Assembly (NCBI GenBank): GCA_033557465.1
Contig: CM066031.1
Span: forward strand, 172,019,043-172,083,042
Origin: Ichthyophis bannanicus
Lineage: Eukaryota; Chordata; Amphibia; Gymnophiona; Ichthyophiidae
Reading direction: 5' to 3'
Length of the DNA stretch: 64,000 nucleotides
Shown: piece after piece, positions 62,545-64,000 of the stretch
Numbering within the stretch: position 1 is the first letter of the stretch
How the letters are laid out: each line of letters begins with the position of its first letter
Position numbers and translations under genes: made by a program
The notes under the pieces: generated by a model
The model's input: only the letters and a program-made list of their open reading frames with translations
Told to the model about the DNA's origin: nothing
Databases searched by the model: none

Positions 62545-63140
62545 TATTCACTTGGGGCCCGATTCTGTTCCAGACATAGATCCCCTCTGTGCGTCCGGTC
62601 TGAACTGGACGCACAGAGGGGATCGCGATTCTGATCCTGGGGGACACGTCTGGCCCCATGGGATCAGAATCGTGAACAGTCCTGCACATGCAGGCCAAGA
62701 TAGTGATTCTGTCCAGACTGCACCTGGCTAACTCAGTCAAGGCTCTTCAACGGAGCCGCGGCGCCATGGTATCATGTTGCCATGGCACCGCGGCTCTGTT
62801 AAAGAGCTGTGATACCGGCCGCCGGAGAATAAAGTTAATTCTTCGCAGCCTGACCCCCGATCTGGCTTCCTAAGGCTAGGGCAGGCTGTGGGGAATGTCC
62901 TCCAGCCCCCCCCTGCCCTATCCACACCCTGTCAGAAAAAAAAACATGTACAGGGAAGTTATTCACCTCAGAAGTGGAATAACTCCCCCAGATATTTCGC
63001 CGACCCTGGACGTACAGGGCCGACATTAGAATCGGCCCTGTATATCGAGGGCCGACGACCGCCCACGGCCCTCCAGACTCCGCCCCTGGGCCGCCCATTC
63101 CCCACCCCGTCTAACTTCCCCACACAACCAGCAGGGAAGT
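62545..63140. repeat. GC-rich palindromic repeat, copy 3
   Basis: Same module order as 55456-56098: CTGTGCGTCCGGTC and its mirror, GATCCTGGGGGACACGTC, ACATGCAGGCC, GCCATGGCACCGCGGC, GAAGTTATTCACCTC and CGTACAGGGCCGAC. More worn than copy 2. Confidence 0.7.
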
Positions 63141-63297
63141 TATTTGTGGCTCAGAATAACCCCCTTGCTGTGCTATTTTTTTTCTCTTTCCTTCTTTTAG
63201 GAAATAGGAATTTTCTCTCCTTTTCCCGGCCATGCCTTGTTACTTTTTACTTTTTGCCCCCCTCTCTTTCATATTTAAGTACCGATGCTTTTTTAGG

Positions 63298-63397
63298 ACT
63301 CCTTTTACTAAAGTGTGCTAAGCAGTTAACACATGTTTTGTGCTAGACCCAGGTCAAGTGCAAAAAGCTAATGCACTTTAGAAAAAGGGTCTCTTAA
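63298..63397. mobile_element. Short TTTTACTAAA-type MITE
   Basis: GACTCCTTTTACTAAAGTG and CACTTTAGAAAAAGGGTCTC are inverted ends about 100 bp apart; same end type as 35341 and 47238. No target duplication identified. Confidence 0.6.
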
Positions 63398-63719
63398 TTT
63401 TGCTGCTCCTTCAAGACCATATTTTTAAAACAGTTGCTGAAATGTCACACATTCTTGTAACATTTATTTACTGCACCACTTACCAGTGTTTGACAACATG
63501 TGTGTGAATGAATTGAAATGTTTCCCGTTGGTGCTTCATAGGGAATGACCGGGCTGCTCTGAAAAGAATCAAATAAAGAAACAGAAAGTGAAAAGAAAAT
63601 TTGCGATGCCAAATTTGCGCTATTCCCTAACCCACTACAGCCTACATTTGGTGTCACAAAGTAGCCTTGACGGCTAATCCTACTGCTACTTTCGTCTGTC
63701 AGCATTTAAAGGGTAATTT
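63398..63719. other. Unassigned
   Basis: No repeat or coding feature recognised. Confidence 0.3.
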
Positions 63720-64000
63720 CACAAGGTGCCTTGTTAAAGTACCTTTTAATACGCTTAAATTAAGTGTATGTTATAAAGACATGCAGATGCCCACTTGTCT
63801 TTATAAAATACCAGCGCAAGTGACAGAGAGCTTGCCTTAAACTGTGATCACTTAGGGGGGGTCTTTTACTAGAGAGTGCTAAGGAGTTGCACCTAGTGTG
63901 TCAATAGCTCCAAAACATCGCACTTTAGGTGCAACAACACTGCCTTACCTGTTGGGATGTGGACTGCATATTCCCGGCAGTTAACACGGAGGCCTGTCCC
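63720..64000. repeat. MITE-like repeats running off the window
   Basis: 63720-63845 resembles 30110-30430 (AAATACCAGCGCAAGTG and GTATGTTATAAAG). From about 63853, GGGGGTCTTTTACTAGAGAG is a left end of the TTTTACTAAA type, cut by the window edge. Confidence 0.5.

Overview
This is eukaryotic, vertebrate-type nuclear DNA, not bacterial or viral. It has spliced exons with GT/AG junctions, CR1-, L2-, L1- and RTE-type LINEs, tRNA-derived SINEs, a DIRS-type element, hAT-like DNA transposons with 8-bp target duplications, and a Gmr1-type Ty3/gypsy LTR retrotransposon. DIRS, active-looking CR1/L2 and many hAT MITEs together suggest a large amphibian genome. A caecilian is my guess, made from the look of the repeats and not from a database match.

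Host content is small. Four exons on the + strand (7956-8069, 29859-29999, 35017-35187, 56121-56234) are all flanked by phase-0 introns and together read open for 179 codons to a stop. I do not recognise the protein. The two middle exons share a C-x-G-C-C motif. Everything else is intronic or flanking repeat.

Layout. 1-7060: a degenerate L2-like LINE (minus strand) split by a complete gypsy element (423-6218, 4-bp TSD GTAT). 7247-7790: DNA-transposon relics. 7956: exon A. 8394-9880: solo LTR related to the gypsy LTRs. 10.8-16.4 kb: RTE, CR1, DIRS, L2-like and CR1 fragments. 17.4-22.4 kb: an L1-like LINE interrupted by an L2 tail, itself interrupted by a 3.2-kb hAT-like element full of minisatellite. 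23-28 kb: CR1 copies and a SINE. 28.8-34.7 kb: palindromic repeat, exon B, L1 pieces, MITE, CR1. 35.0 kb: exon C. 35341-47238: a six-deep nest of transposons. 48-54.2 kb: CR1 and L2 copies with a third gypsy solo LTR. 56.1 kb: exon D. 57-64 kb: MITEs, a 260-bp-arm foldback, CR1 and a G-rich hAT element.

Most notable: (i) the gypsy element has SCAN-like gag, zinc knuckle, protease and integrase in PR-IN order, but no reverse transcriptase or RNase H; (ii) its long U3 carries an open reading frame that continues in frame from integrase across the polypurine tract, and two other divergent LTRs in the window carry a related frame ending near M-D-C-S; (iii) the nested LINEs have tandem 5' monomers (312 bp for CR1, about 150 bp for the L2-like one) that may be promoter arrays.
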